Assembly: GCA_003221295.1 (NCBI GenBank)
Contig: QHRA01000178.1
Span: 1 to 34,342, forward strand
Origin: Verrucomicrobiota bacterium
GTDB taxonomy: Bacteria > Verrucomicrobiota > Verrucomicrobiia > Chthoniobacterales > UBA10450
Direction of reading: 5' to 3'
DNA length: 34,342 nt
The translations under genes were made by a program, and so were the position numbers. The first letter of the stretch is position 1. The number at the start of each line of letters is the position of its first letter. Under the pieces are notes generated by a model. That model ran no database searches and was not told where the DNA came from. It worked only from the letters and a program-made list of their open reading frames with translations. Below, in pieces: positions 14,935 through 21,797 of the stretch.

Positions 14935-15000
14935 TTGTAGGCAGGCGCTCCCGCCTGCCAGGATTAAGTGGTCCGACAGGCAGGAATGCCTGTCCTACAA
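14935..15000. repeat. TTGTAG-type double hairpin element
   Basis: The ends are TTGTAG and CTACAA. Each half is its own hairpin: GGCAGGCG-CTC-CCGCCTGCC near 14940-14959 and GACAGGCA-GGA-ATGCCTGTC near 14975-14994. The design (inverted TGTAG ends, each followed by a hairpin with a different stem) recurs at 18110, 20752, 20800 and 28188. Confidence 0.85.
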
Positions 15001-15023
15001 CTGCGGTGCCTGGTTCCCGACCA

Positions 15024-15425
15024 TTATTTGAGGCTCTCGCATTTCGTTTGATAGGTCTCGATGAAGGCCGCTATCTTTGAATGAAAAACGTCCTGCGCGG
15101 AGTAGAGAGCGCCAATTGCTTCGGCAAATTCTCGCTGTTTCAATTCTTCTTCGATCGTCAAACTAAGTTCGGCCAGGGTCTCGATATTAGCCCGGGAATG
15201 AAATTCCAAGTCCTTGAGCTTGGAGAGAACCGCCTGTGACTTTTCCAAATCACCGGGTTTCTGCTCGGCTTTGGCGGCTTCCACATTTGCGGGCACCGGC
15301 GCGGTTTCAACCGGCTGATTCTGGACCGCGTCGGGCGATTTCTGTCTTTTCCCAGGCTTGGCCTGCTGATGATGTTTCTCCTGGGTAACCTTCTTGGCGT
15401 GGGCGACGTTTCGGGGATCTGACAT
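15024..15425 (-). CDS. Small charged hypothetical protein with helical C-terminus
   Basis: This 133-residue protein is not recognised. Residues about 10-70 are rich in K, Q, H, P and A (KKVTQEKHHQQAKPGKRQK, then a PVETAPVPANVEAA linker) and look disordered. Residues about 70-133 are predicted helical: LEKSQAVLSKLKDLEF, ETLAELSLTIEEELKQREFA and SAQDVFHSKIAAFIETYQTK. No signal peptide or membrane helix is present. ATG 15425 was chosen with a TAGGA directly before it; the frame stays open 21 codons further, but that part (with several cysteines) has no better start. It is transcribed away from the MBOAT gene, with 100 bases between the starts. Function unknown. Confidence 0.6.
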   Translation of the reverse strand: MSDPRNVAHAKKVTQEKHHQQAKPGKRQKSPDAVQNQPVETAPVPANVEAAKAEQKPGDLEKSQAVLSKLKDLEFHSRANIETLAELSLTIEEELKQREFAEAIGALYSAQDVFHSKIAAFIETYQTKCESLK

Positions 15426-15525
15426 TCCTACCAATACACCTCTTGTTTTCCATCCGCTCGTACAAATCCGACAACAAAATACTCGCAATTAGGCTGTCTT
15501 TTTAGATAAGCAATCGCGGCCGCTC

Positions 15526-16944
15526 ATGCTTTTCAACTCTCTCACCTTCGTTGTCTTTTTCGTCGTGGTCGTGACCGCGTACTGGAGCATCCATTCGTGG
15601 ACCGCGCGAAAAAATCTGCTCGTGACCGCGAGTTATATCTTTTACGGCGCGTGGAACCCACCCTTTGCCGCGCTCCTTTTTTCCACCACCGCGATGGATT
15701 TTTGGCTAGGCCGGCAAATTGCCAAAGCCAAGGACCAGTCGCGACGAGTCTGGCTGGTCGGCAGTGTCTGCATGAATCTGAGCATGCTTGGGTTTTTCAA
15801 GTATGGAAACTTCCTGCTCGAAAATTTCCAATGGCTCCTGGCGCGCATCGGTATCATCTATCACCCACCGCACCTCGACATCCTTCTGCCGGTCGGCATT
15901 TCCTTTTACACTTTTCATTCTCTTTCCTACACGCTCGACATTTATCGCGGCGTCCTGCAACCGACCAGATCACTGCGCGACTTCATTCTGGCGGTTTCCT
16001 TTTTTCCACAGCTGGTCGCCGGGCCGATCGTGCGGGCCGGTGATTTTCTTCCGCAACTGGTCAGACCGCCGGGTTTGCGGATCGGCCAGTTCATGTGGGG
16101 ATTGTTGCTTATGACGCTCGGTCTGTTCGAAAAAATTGTGCTCGCCGATACGATGCTGGCCGGTTCGGCCGATCGCATTTTTGGTTACGCTGGTCCGCTC
16201 GTCGCGCTCGATTCATGGTTAGGTGTCATGGCTTTCGCTGGTCAGATATTTTTCGATTTCGCCGGCTATTCTGCCTGCGCGATCGGCGCGGCGTTATGCC
16301 TCGGATTCCATCTGAAGGATAACTTCCGTTTCCCATACGCGGCCATTGGCTTTTCCGATTTTTGGCGACGCTGGCATATCTCACTTTCCACCTTCCTCCG
16401 CGATTACCTTTACATTCCGCTCGGCGGCAACCGGGTGGGATGGACGCGGGCCGCGATCAATCTCGTCATTGTTATGTTCCTGGGCGGTCTCTGGCATGGC
16501 GCCGCCTGGACATTTGTCGTTTGGGGATTACTTCATGGCTCCTATCTGGTGATCGAGCATGCGTCGCGCGCTCTCGTCGGAGAACGAGCATGGACCGGGA
16601 ATTTTGCGGTAAAACTTCTACTCGGTTTTGTTACCTATGGCGCAGTCTGTCTGGCGTGGGTCTTTTTCCGAGCCTCAGATTTCACCATCGCTACGCGAAT
16701 GCTGCGCGGCATGTTTGGCGGCCACCCGCATGGCGATGCGATTCTCGCCACGCGTGAAATGCTACAGATCGGCATCGTAACATTCTTCATGATGCTTGCG
16801 CATTGGTCGCTGCGCGAGACCAACGTCGAAACCGCGGTGACGCGTTTGCCGCGCTGGCTTGTAACCACGGCGTGGGCTTTGATGGCCTGCGCCATCATTC
16901 TGACTCAAGGAACCAGCAATGCCTTCATCTACTTCCAATTTTAA
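15526..16944 (+). CDS. MBOAT family membrane-bound O-acyltransferase (AlgI/DltB-like)
   Basis: This 472-residue polytopic protein has about ten or more hydrophobic helices. It opens with the typical MLFNSLTFVVFFVVVVTAYW and contains YIFYGAWNP, ILLPVGISFYTFHSLSYTLD, FFPQLVAGPIVRA, FFDFAGYSACAIGAALCLGF, NFRFPYAAIGFSDFWRRWHI and LSTFLRDYLYIPLGGN. The active site is in FLGGLWHGAAWTFVVWGLLHG, with the conserved histidines at 324 and 337. Members transfer acyl groups, usually acetyl, from a cytoplasmic donor across the membrane to extracytoplasmic polysaccharides such as alginate or cell-wall polymers. The next gene overlaps it by 26 bases and encodes an anchored SGNH-like protein, like the AlgI-AlgX/AlgJ or PatA-PatB pairs. 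The acceptor polymer is not revealed by the neighbourhood. Confidence 0.93.
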   Translation: MLFNSLTFVVFFVVVVTAYWSIHSWTARKNLLVTASYIFYGAWNPPFAALLFSTTAMDFWLGRQIAKAKDQSRRVWLVGSVCMNLSMLGFFKYGNFLLENFQWLLARIGIIYHPPHLDILLPVGISFYTFHSLSYTLDIYRGVLQPTRSLRDFILAVSFFPQLVAGPIVRAGDFLPQLVRPPGLRIGQFMWGLLLMTLGLFEKIVLADTMLAGSADRIFGYAGPLVALDSWLGVMAFAGQIFFDFAGYSACAIGAALCLGFHLKDNFRFPYAAIGFSDFWRRWHISLSTFLRDYLYIPLGGNRVGWTRAAINLVIVMFLGGLWHGAAWTFVVWGLLHGSYLVIEHASRALVGERAWTGNFAVKLLLGFVTYGAVCLAWVFFRASDFTIATRMLRGMFGGHPHGDAILATREMLQIGIVTFFMMLAHWSLRETNVETAVTRLPRWLVTTAWALMACAIILTQGTSNAFIYFQF

Positions 16945-18079
16945 GCGCATACTTCGGCTGCCGCGTTTGTTCTTCCGCCAACCGACGGAAGCCGAGAGCG
17001 TACATGGCGGTCCACCGCTCGAGTTCGAGCGCCCGATCCCGCCAATTCCATGGCGCGGCATCACTGTTGTTGTGGTGGTGGTGGTTATCGCCGCCGCATC
17101 TGCCTGGGAATTCTATTGCCGCTCGATTGGTTACGGACCCACTCTGAATGACAACGAAGACCTCTGGACCATGACCCGCCAACGGATCAAACCGGAGTCA
17201 ATTGTCATCATCGGCGATTCCCGCGGTTGGTTCGATCTCGATCTCGACGAGCTTCAAAAAGGACTAGGCAAACGCCCGGTGCAACTCGCCATGGGTGGAG
17301 GTTGTGGTTATCCGGTCCTGGCTGATCTCGCCGACGACAAAACTTTTCACGGCACGATTATCTGCAGTTTCGTGCCACGTTTGTTTTTTGCCCCGCCGGG
17401 CACGCCCCCAATGGAACGCGGGGAAAAAGCTGTGCGCCGGTCTCACACCCAGACCCCTGCGCAACGCGCCAGCCAATATTTCGCCATGCCATTGGAAGAG
17501 CATGTGGCGTTTCTCAAACAGGAAGAACTGACCCTCGATGATCTGCTAAAACGCCTGCCTATCCCCAACCGGTCTGATGCGCGAGTCCCGCCGCGTACTC
17601 CGCCTTACTTCGGAACTCTGGATCGGGAGCGTCGTGCCCGCATGACCGAGGAATGCGCGCGTCCAGGCAGTGAGCTTCAGAAACGAATTCAGCAGATTTG
17701 GTTACCACTTTTCACGCCTCCCCCACCCCCAAGTTACATCCCGACAGACGTATTCATGGCAAAGATAAAGGACGCGATCGAAAAACGCGCCCGCGATACG
17801 ATTGCAGCGGTGGAGAAACTCCGCGCCCGCGGCGGGAAAGTTGTTTTCGTTCGACTACCCGTCACCGGTGGGCTGAAAGCATTGGAGGATAAAACGACAC
17901 CACGTAATCAGACGTGGGATCCGTTACTAAAAGGTACCGGCGCTCCCGGTATTTACTTCGAAGATTTTCCGGAGCTGGCGACCTTCAATTGTCCTGAATG
18001 GTCGCATCTATCCGCTGGTGATTCCGTCGAATTTAGCAAACGACTAGTCCCGCACCTTCGCGCCGCGCTAGGCATGTGA
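16919..18079 (+). CDS. Membrane-anchored SGNH-like protein, partner of the MBOAT protein
   Basis: This 386-residue protein has a proline-rich N-terminal cytoplasmic stretch, one transmembrane helix at about 46-63 (RGITVVVVVVVIAAASAW) and a large extracytoplasmic domain. IVIIGDSRGWFDLD (residues 95-108) matches SGNH/GDSL block I with S101 as candidate nucleophile. AMGGGCGYPVLADLA may supply a glycine block. Near the C-terminus PEWSHLSAGDS gives H363 as a candidate catalytic histidine. AlgJ/AlgX and DltD-like proteins of this design receive the acyl group from an MBOAT protein and put it on the polymer. The gene overlaps the MBOAT gene by 26 bases, which strongly supports such a pair. A long proline/arginine-rich insertion around residues 150-260 is unlike AlgJ. 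Confidence 0.72.
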   Translation: MPSSTSNFKRILRLPRLFFRQPTEAESVHGGPPLEFERPIPPIPWRGITVVVVVVVIAAASAWEFYCRSIGYGPTLNDNEDLWTMTRQRIKPESIVIIGDSRGWFDLDLDELQKGLGKRPVQLAMGGGCGYPVLADLADDKTFHGTIICSFVPRLFFAPPGTPPMERGEKAVRRSHTQTPAQRASQYFAMPLEEHVAFLKQEELTLDDLLKRLPIPNRSDARVPPRTPPYFGTLDRERRARMTEECARPGSELQKRIQQIWLPLFTPPPPPSYIPTDVFMAKIKDAIEKRARDTIAAVEKLRARGGKVVFVRLPVTGGLKALEDKTTPRNQTWDPLLKGTGAPGIYFEDFPELATFNCPEWSHLSAGDSVEFSKRLVPHLRAALGM

Positions 18080-18109
18080 GAGTCTGGACGAGCGATCGCA
18101 CCCATTCCC

Positions 18110-18183
18110 TGTAGCGGCGGTCTATGACCGCCGAAGGAATCGCGGACCAGACTCGGAATCGGCGCTCATAGAGCGCCGCTACA
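18110..18183. repeat. TGTAG-type double hairpin element
   Basis: The ends are TGTAG and CTACA. The left hairpin is GGCGGTC-TAT-GACCGCC and the right one is GGCGCTC-ATA-GAGCGCC. The left half is identical to the left half of the element at 20800. It sits between the convergent SGNH-like gene and nagZ, where it could act as a bidirectional terminator, although no T run follows. Confidence 0.85.
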
Positions 18184-18258
18184 GAAGAAGGCGGAAGGCG
18201 CGTTTTACATGGTCTCAGCGCGATTGACTTTCTGCGCTTAGCTTAACGAAAGAAAGAT

Positions 18259-19386
18259 TCAGTATCGTTCAACGGGCGAGCGGGCAGCGTTCTCCGGGCT
18301 GCGTTCGGCGGCGCGTTCTTCGCCCAGAACTGCGACGCGCAATTTCCAGATCGCATCATCCAGTTTTTGAAACGCGCTCTCCAAAAACTTGGTTGGCGGC
18401 TGCACCTTGGTTTTGAAAGCTGCCACGCTCTCCAGCGCGCGGTTAATTTGTTTGAGCGGCAGTTTTTCGATAACTCCAAGCGCCTCCTCCGCTTTGTCGA
18501 TACGATGGCAGATCATGGCGAGATCGTTGCCGGCAGCAAAAGTGAGCCGCAACATTTCATCGAAGCTGTATTCATTCAAAATCGCGCCCATATCCAGATC
18601 GTCCGTCATGACAAGGCCATCGAAGCCTAATTCATCACGCAGCAATTGCGTGACGACACGATGACTGAGCGACGCCGGTCTTTTCTTCTCTTCGAAACAG
18701 GGATACCACCCGTGACAAATCATCATGCTATCGACAACATCGTTCTTAGCAGCTCCCGAACCATCGCCGGTAAAAGCGTGAAAGACTGCGAGCTCTTCGC
18801 GATCCAATTGTTTACGGGTACGATCGATTTTCGGCAAACTGTGATGGGCATCGACGACGGCAGCCGAATAGCCGGGGAAATGTTTCCCGCAGCTTGCTAC
18901 CCCCGCAACACGCAGCGCGCTATTGAATGCAGCCGCGTTCCTGATTACCTGCTCGACCGTTTTTCCGTAACAGCGACCACGCAACGAATTGTCCGCCTCG
19001 TCATCAAAAGAAATATCGAGCACGGGACAGAGATCGAGATTGAAACCGAACAATCGCAGCAAGTCCCCGGTAATCTCGCCGTGTTTGCGAATCAGCTCGA
19101 TGTCTCCTTTGTCGCGTAATTGTTGAGCGTTCGGCGGTTCGTTTCCAATCAATCGCAGCCTCGACACCCGGCCACCTTCCTGGTCGATGGTAATGATCGG
19201 CTCGATGATGCTTAAGCTGCGCAGGTCATCGATGAGCTTTCGCAATTGTCCCGGCGTTTTGATATTGCGACCGAACAAGATGAATCCGCCCGGTTGCACC
19301 CGGCGCAGCAGTTTCGCTTCATCCGCACCGAGCTCGAGACCCTGGACACCGATAAGCAACAGTTGACCCGCAGAAGTGTGCTTCAT
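18259..19386 (-). CDS. nagZ: Glycoside hydrolase family 3 beta-N-acetylhexosaminidase
   Basis: This 375-residue protein matches the GH3 NagZ type. It shows LRRVQPGGFILFGRNI (27-42), IDQEGGRVSRL (67-77) and FNLDLCPVLDISFD, the KHFPG loop (168-172), and the TDDLDMGAI block (from 261), whose aspartate D262/D263 is the nucleophile. The usual KHFPGHG...DSH reads KHFPGYSAAVVDAH, so the first loop histidine is lost while the D179/H181 dyad is kept. NagZ removes GlcNAc from muropeptides or MurNAc-containing fragments in wall recycling. No signal peptide is seen, so it is probably cytoplasmic. ATG 19386 is chosen because the frame upstream overlaps the opposite gene. It diverges, with only 19 bases between starts, from a NamZ/DUF1343 remnant, a related wall hydrolase. 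The C-terminus after about 340 is a helical extension. Confidence 0.88.
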   Translation of the reverse strand: MKHTSAGQLLLIGVQGLELGADEAKLLRRVQPGGFILFGRNIKTPGQLRKLIDDLRSLSIIEPIITIDQEGGRVSRLRLIGNEPPNAQQLRDKGDIELIRKHGEITGDLLRLFGFNLDLCPVLDISFDDEADNSLRGRCYGKTVEQVIRNAAAFNSALRVAGVASCGKHFPGYSAAVVDAHHSLPKIDRTRKQLDREELAVFHAFTGDGSGAAKNDVVDSMMICHGWYPCFEEKKRPASLSHRVVTQLLRDELGFDGLVMTDDLDMGAILNEYSFDEMLRLTFAAGNDLAMICHRIDKAEEALGVIEKLPLKQINRALESVAAFKTKVQPPTKFLESAFQKLDDAIWKLRVAVLGEERAAERSPENAARSPVERY

Positions 19387-19399
19387 AACGTCGACGTTA
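19386..19399. promoter_or_regulatory. 14-base perfect palindrome between nagZ and the namZ remnant
   Basis: TAACGTCGACGTTA reads the same on both strands. It begins on the last base of the nagZ start codon and ends 6 bases before the opposite ATG. A dimeric regulator could cover both starts here, or the site may act in the RNA. No regulator is assigned. Confidence 0.4.
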
Positions 19400-19405
19400 A
19401 AATTG

Positions 19406-19816
19406 ATGCGTTTCGCCGGAAACAGGATTTTTGCCGCCCTTGCATTGGTTGTGATTGCGGCGGGCGCGCGGGGCGCGGTGGAGCTGGGCATCGATGTGCT
19501 TGAGTCGAACGGCTACGCATTGCTGAAGAATAAGCGCGTCGGACTAATCACAAATCAAACCGGAGTTGATTCGGCGGCATCGGGAAATTTGACTGCAATT
19601 AACATTTACGCACTGGCTGAGATGAATCGCCAGTTGCGGACGAATTTGATCACGCAGAGCAAACGGGGGAAACGTGAAATGTTTTTCAAATACTACGGCA
19701 GTTCCTCGATCGCGGCGCAGATTGCCCGCGGTATCGGACCCGCTGGAATTGTTGCGAGCTGGATGCCAGGCGTAGTGCGGTTCAAGGGCGAGCGCAGCCA
19801 ATACCTTATTTATTGA
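19406..19816 (+). pseudogene. Internally deleted DUF1343 / NamZ-like exo-N-acetylmuramidase
   Basis: This 136-residue frame starts with a signal-like segment (IFAALALVVIAAGARGA) and then VELGIDVLESNGYALLKNKR and VGLITNQTGVD, the hallmark N-terminus of DUF1343/NamZ proteins. After about residue 50 it jumps straight to a C-terminal part ending IVASWMPGVVRFKGERSQYL, which matches the family's usual IxxSWxxGLxxFxxxRxKYLLY end. Intact members have about 400 residues; roughly 270, including the catalytic core, are missing, yet the reading frame is preserved. It cannot keep NamZ activity (release of terminal MurNAc from peptidoglycan) in the known way. Its neighbour nagZ acts in the same recycling route, so it was probably a functional pair once. 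A short in-frame product with a new role cannot be excluded. Confidence 0.78.
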
Positions 19817-19817
19817 A

Positions 19818-20384
19818 TTGCAAAAGATCGGCATTTACGGCGGCACTTTCGATCCAGTGCATCATGCCCACTTGATTCTGGCGCGCGCTGCTTTGGAAAG
19901 ATTTGCGCTCGAAAGAATTGTTTTTGTTCCGACGCGCCTTTCCCCTCATAAAAACGCTTCGGTTGCGACCCCGGAAGCGCGTTTGCAGATGTTGCGCAGC
20001 GCGATCGAGGGCGAAGCGCAATTCGAGGTGGATGATTGCGAACTGCAACGCGATCCGCCCTCGTACACGATCGATACTGTCGAGAAGCTGCGGGAGAAAT
20101 ATTCGGGCGCGCATTTATTTTTGCTGATCGGTGACGACAATCTTGCCGGTTTGCCGAGCTGGCGAGGCTTTGAGGATTTGCGCCACATCGTAACATTCAT
20201 TGTTCTGCAACGCGCATTTACCCCAGTCGCCCACGAATATTTAAGTGTTGACCGACGGATCGATATTTCCGCAACCGAAATTCGGAACCGAATCGCCAGT
20301 GGCCGGTCGATTCATTATCTGGTGCCGCGGTCGGTGGAACAAATTATTCGCTCGCATCGACTTTATCTGGAGGTAGCAAAATAG
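19818..20384 (+). CDS. nadD: Nicotinate-nucleotide adenylyltransferase
   Basis: This 188-residue protein is NadD, which joins ATP and nicotinate mononucleotide to form deamido-NAD in NAD synthesis. GIYGGTFDPVHHAHLILARA (residues 5-24) holds the nucleotidyltransferase HxGH-like signature, VPTRLSPHK (39-47) binds the nucleotide, and ISATEIRNRI (152-161) is the SxTxxR motif. LIGDDNLAGLPSW is the family's GxDxxxxxxxW block. The start is a TTG at 19818, one base after the stop of the DUF1343 remnant; no ATG or GTG lies nearby that would keep the first strand intact. The gene overlaps the apparent start of rsfS by its stop codon, the usual nadD-rsfS order. Confidence 0.93.
   Translation: MQKIGIYGGTFDPVHHAHLILARAALERFALERIVFVPTRLSPHKNASVATPEARLQMLRSAIEGEAQFEVDDCELQRDPPSYTIDTVEKLREKYSGAHLFLLIGDDNLAGLPSWRGFEDLRHIVTFIVLQRAFTPVAHEYLSVDRRIDISATEIRNRIASGRSIHYLVPRSVEQIIRSHRLYLEVAK
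20369..20383 (+). promoter_or_regulatory. Strong ribosome site leading to an ATA codon (rsfS start)
   Basis: GGAGG at 20369-20373 is followed after 7 bases by ATA at 20381-20383. No ATG, GTG or TTG occurs in the rsfS frame near this place. The spacing is ideal for ATA being the start codon. Confidence 0.65.
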
Positions 20385-20749
20385 ATTCCGAGATACTAGC
20401 CAAACTCTGCGGCGAGCTCGCTTCGAACAAGAAGGCGGAAGAGATCGTTGTCCTGGATTTACGCGGGATTTCTACCTTCACCGACTTTTTCGTTATTTGC
20501 TCGGGGACCTCCGAACCGCACTTGAAGGCAATTGCCGGTGAGGTAGAGACAAAGCTAAAACAGGATCACAGCATTCGCGCGACCGCCATCGACGGATTTC
20601 CTGCCAGCCAATGGATCGTGCTCGATTATCTCCAGGTAATTGTCCATGTCTTCCATGAGGCCAAACGCGCCTTTTACAGTCTCGAAGACCTTTGGAGCGA
20701 CGCCCCGCGCGTGGAATGGGATTCGGCACAATCCCCGCGCAGAAGTTGA
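20381..20749 (+). CDS. rsfS: Ribosomal silencing factor RsfS (apparent AUA start)
   Basis: The frame gives about 122 residues of a clear RsfS/Iojap protein: LAKLCGELASNKKAEEIVVL, DLRGISTFTDFFVICSGTSE, HLKAIAGEVETKL, and DGFPASQWIVLDYLQVIVHV, ending FHEAKRAFYSLEDLW. RsfS binds ribosomal protein L14 (uL14) and blocks subunit joining in starvation. The first plausible ATG/GTG/TTG in frame is a TTG at 20522, which would delete almost half of the domain. Upstream the frame is open but contains no ATG, GTG or TTG for at least 100 bases. The family-typical N-terminus (xDSEILAKLCGE) begins exactly at the ATA 20381, 7 bases after GGAGG and overlapping the nadD stop as ATAG. So AUA seems to be the start codon, which is very rare. 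Translational coupling with nadD is likely. Confidence 0.88.
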   Translation: MDSEILAKLCGELASNKKAEEIVVLDLRGISTFTDFFVICSGTSEPHLKAIAGEVETKLKQDHSIRATAIDGFPASQWIVLDYLQVIVHVFHEAKRAFYSLEDLWSDAPRVEWDSAQSPRRS

Positions 20750-20751
20750 AG

Positions 20752-20779
20752 TGTAGCGGCAGCCGTGCCGGCTGCGGTG
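20752..20779. repeat. TGTAG-type half element
   Basis: A TGTAG-like end (TGTAGC) followed by the hairpin GCAGCCG-TGC-CGGCTGC, right after the rsfS stop. Only one half is present. Together with the full element 20 bases further it may end the nadD-rsfS transcript. Confidence 0.65.
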
Positions 20780-20799
20780 CTGAATCGCGGAGCCTTTGC

Positions 20800-20871
20800 T
20801 GTAGCGGCGGTCTATGACCGCCGACGATTTTCATGGCACGCCTGATCCGGCGGTCATAGACCGCCGCTACA
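20800..20871. repeat. TGTAG-type double hairpin element (perfect 24-base arms)
   Basis: The 24-base arms 20800-20823 and 20848-20871 are perfect inverted copies. Each is TGTAGC followed by the hairpin GGCGGTC-TAT-GACCGCC or its complement. The 24-base centre is not symmetric. The left arm is identical to that of the element at 18110. Confidence 0.92.
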
Positions 20872-20965
20872 ATAAAATCCGATAAGACCCAAGCGGTTGC
20901 TTAGGCTTGGACGAAACAGCGTCGTTTAGCGCTAGACACCGTCTGAGAGAGGGGAAGTTATAGCT

Positions 20966-21721
20966 TTACGGCGACTTCTTCGGTGATGCCGAGGTTGGGG
21001 CGGACGCCGCGGGAGACGGGGCGCTGGATTCCCCAGGCTTCACGCTCAGCAACTCGACTTCGAAAATGAGCGTCGCATTTGGCCCGATATCGCCGCCCGT
21101 TCCACCTGGGCCGTAACCGAGGTTTGATGGAATGAAAAGCTGATATTTCGCGCCCGGTTTCATTAATTGGAGCGCTTCCGTCCAACCTTTGATCACGCGA
21201 TCAACCGGAAAAGTCGCCGGCTCGCCCCGCTTATACGAACTATCGAACTCGGTGCCATCGATCAAAGTTCCCCTATAATTCACCTCCACGGTATCGGTTT
21301 CCTTTGGCGGCGTCCCGCTTCCCTCTTTCTCTACTTTATATTGCAAACCACTGGCCGTGGTTTTTACGCCGGGTTTCGCCTTGTTTTCAGCGAGAAATTT
21401 TTCACCTTCCTTGGTGTTCTTGTCCGCTGCTTCTTTGTTAGCCACTGCTGTTTTTTCTCTCATGTCTTTCGAAAACTGCGTCATCACTTGGCGCACTTCC
21501 TCCGGACTCAGGAGCGGTTTCGCCCCGCTCAGTCCGTCTTTCAAACCCGCAGCAAGTACGTCGCTATTAATCTCCATCTTTTGCTTTTGGAAGGTCATCC
21601 CGATGTCGAGCCCGATGCTGTAACTTACTTTGTCCTTTGCGTCCTTGAGCGCGGGCCGATCTTCCGCAAATGCAGGGACTGCCAATATTGCCAATGTAAT
21701 GCCGACTACGAGATTTTTCAT
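20966..21721 (-). CDS. Exported FKBP-type peptidyl-prolyl cis-trans isomerase (Mip/FkpA-like)
   Basis: This 251-residue protein has a signal peptide (KNLVVGITLAILAVPAFA, cleavage about residue 19), then a helical FKBP N-terminal dimerisation domain (KVSYSIGLDIGMTFQKQKME, LSPEEVRQVMTQFSKDM) and a C-terminal FKBP domain from about residue 120. The FKBP domain shows GLQYKVEKEGSGTPP, VNYRGTLIDGTEFDSSYKRG, RVIKGWTEALQLMKPGAKYQ and FIPSNLGYGPGG. That is the layout of Mip, FkpA and FklB, which fold exported proteins in the periplasm. The alanine/proline/serine-rich tail after 230 is disordered. ATG 21721 starts right at the signal peptide; the frame is open further upstream but gives no sensible sequence. 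It diverges from the conserved unknown gene at 21798. Confidence 0.93.
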   Translation of the reverse strand: MKNLVVGITLAILAVPAFAEDRPALKDAKDKVSYSIGLDIGMTFQKQKMEINSDVLAAGLKDGLSGAKPLLSPEEVRQVMTQFSKDMREKTAVANKEAADKNTKEGEKFLAENKAKPGVKTTASGLQYKVEKEGSGTPPKETDTVEVNYRGTLIDGTEFDSSYKRGEPATFPVDRVIKGWTEALQLMKPGAKYQLFIPSNLGYGPGGTGGDIGPNATLIFEVELLSVKPGESSAPSPAASAPTSASPKKSP

Positions 21722-21797
21722 AAAGTGTAAGTGCCAAAAACGGCGTGAAACGAAGTCCGGCACGCTAGAGAAGAAAGTGCACACGTCAAGCTGTGAG

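Larger units (their letters stand above)
14612..15023. other. Intergenic region dominated by two hairpin repeats
   Basis: I see no supported gene in these 412 bases. They contain a long GGGGAGCGCA-type inverted repeat (14689-14807) and a TTGTAG-type double hairpin (14935-15000), both listed separately. The stretch between them (14808-14934) shows nothing I can name. Open frames crossing it are arginine-rich and follow the repeats, so I do not regard them as coding. Confidence 0.7.
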
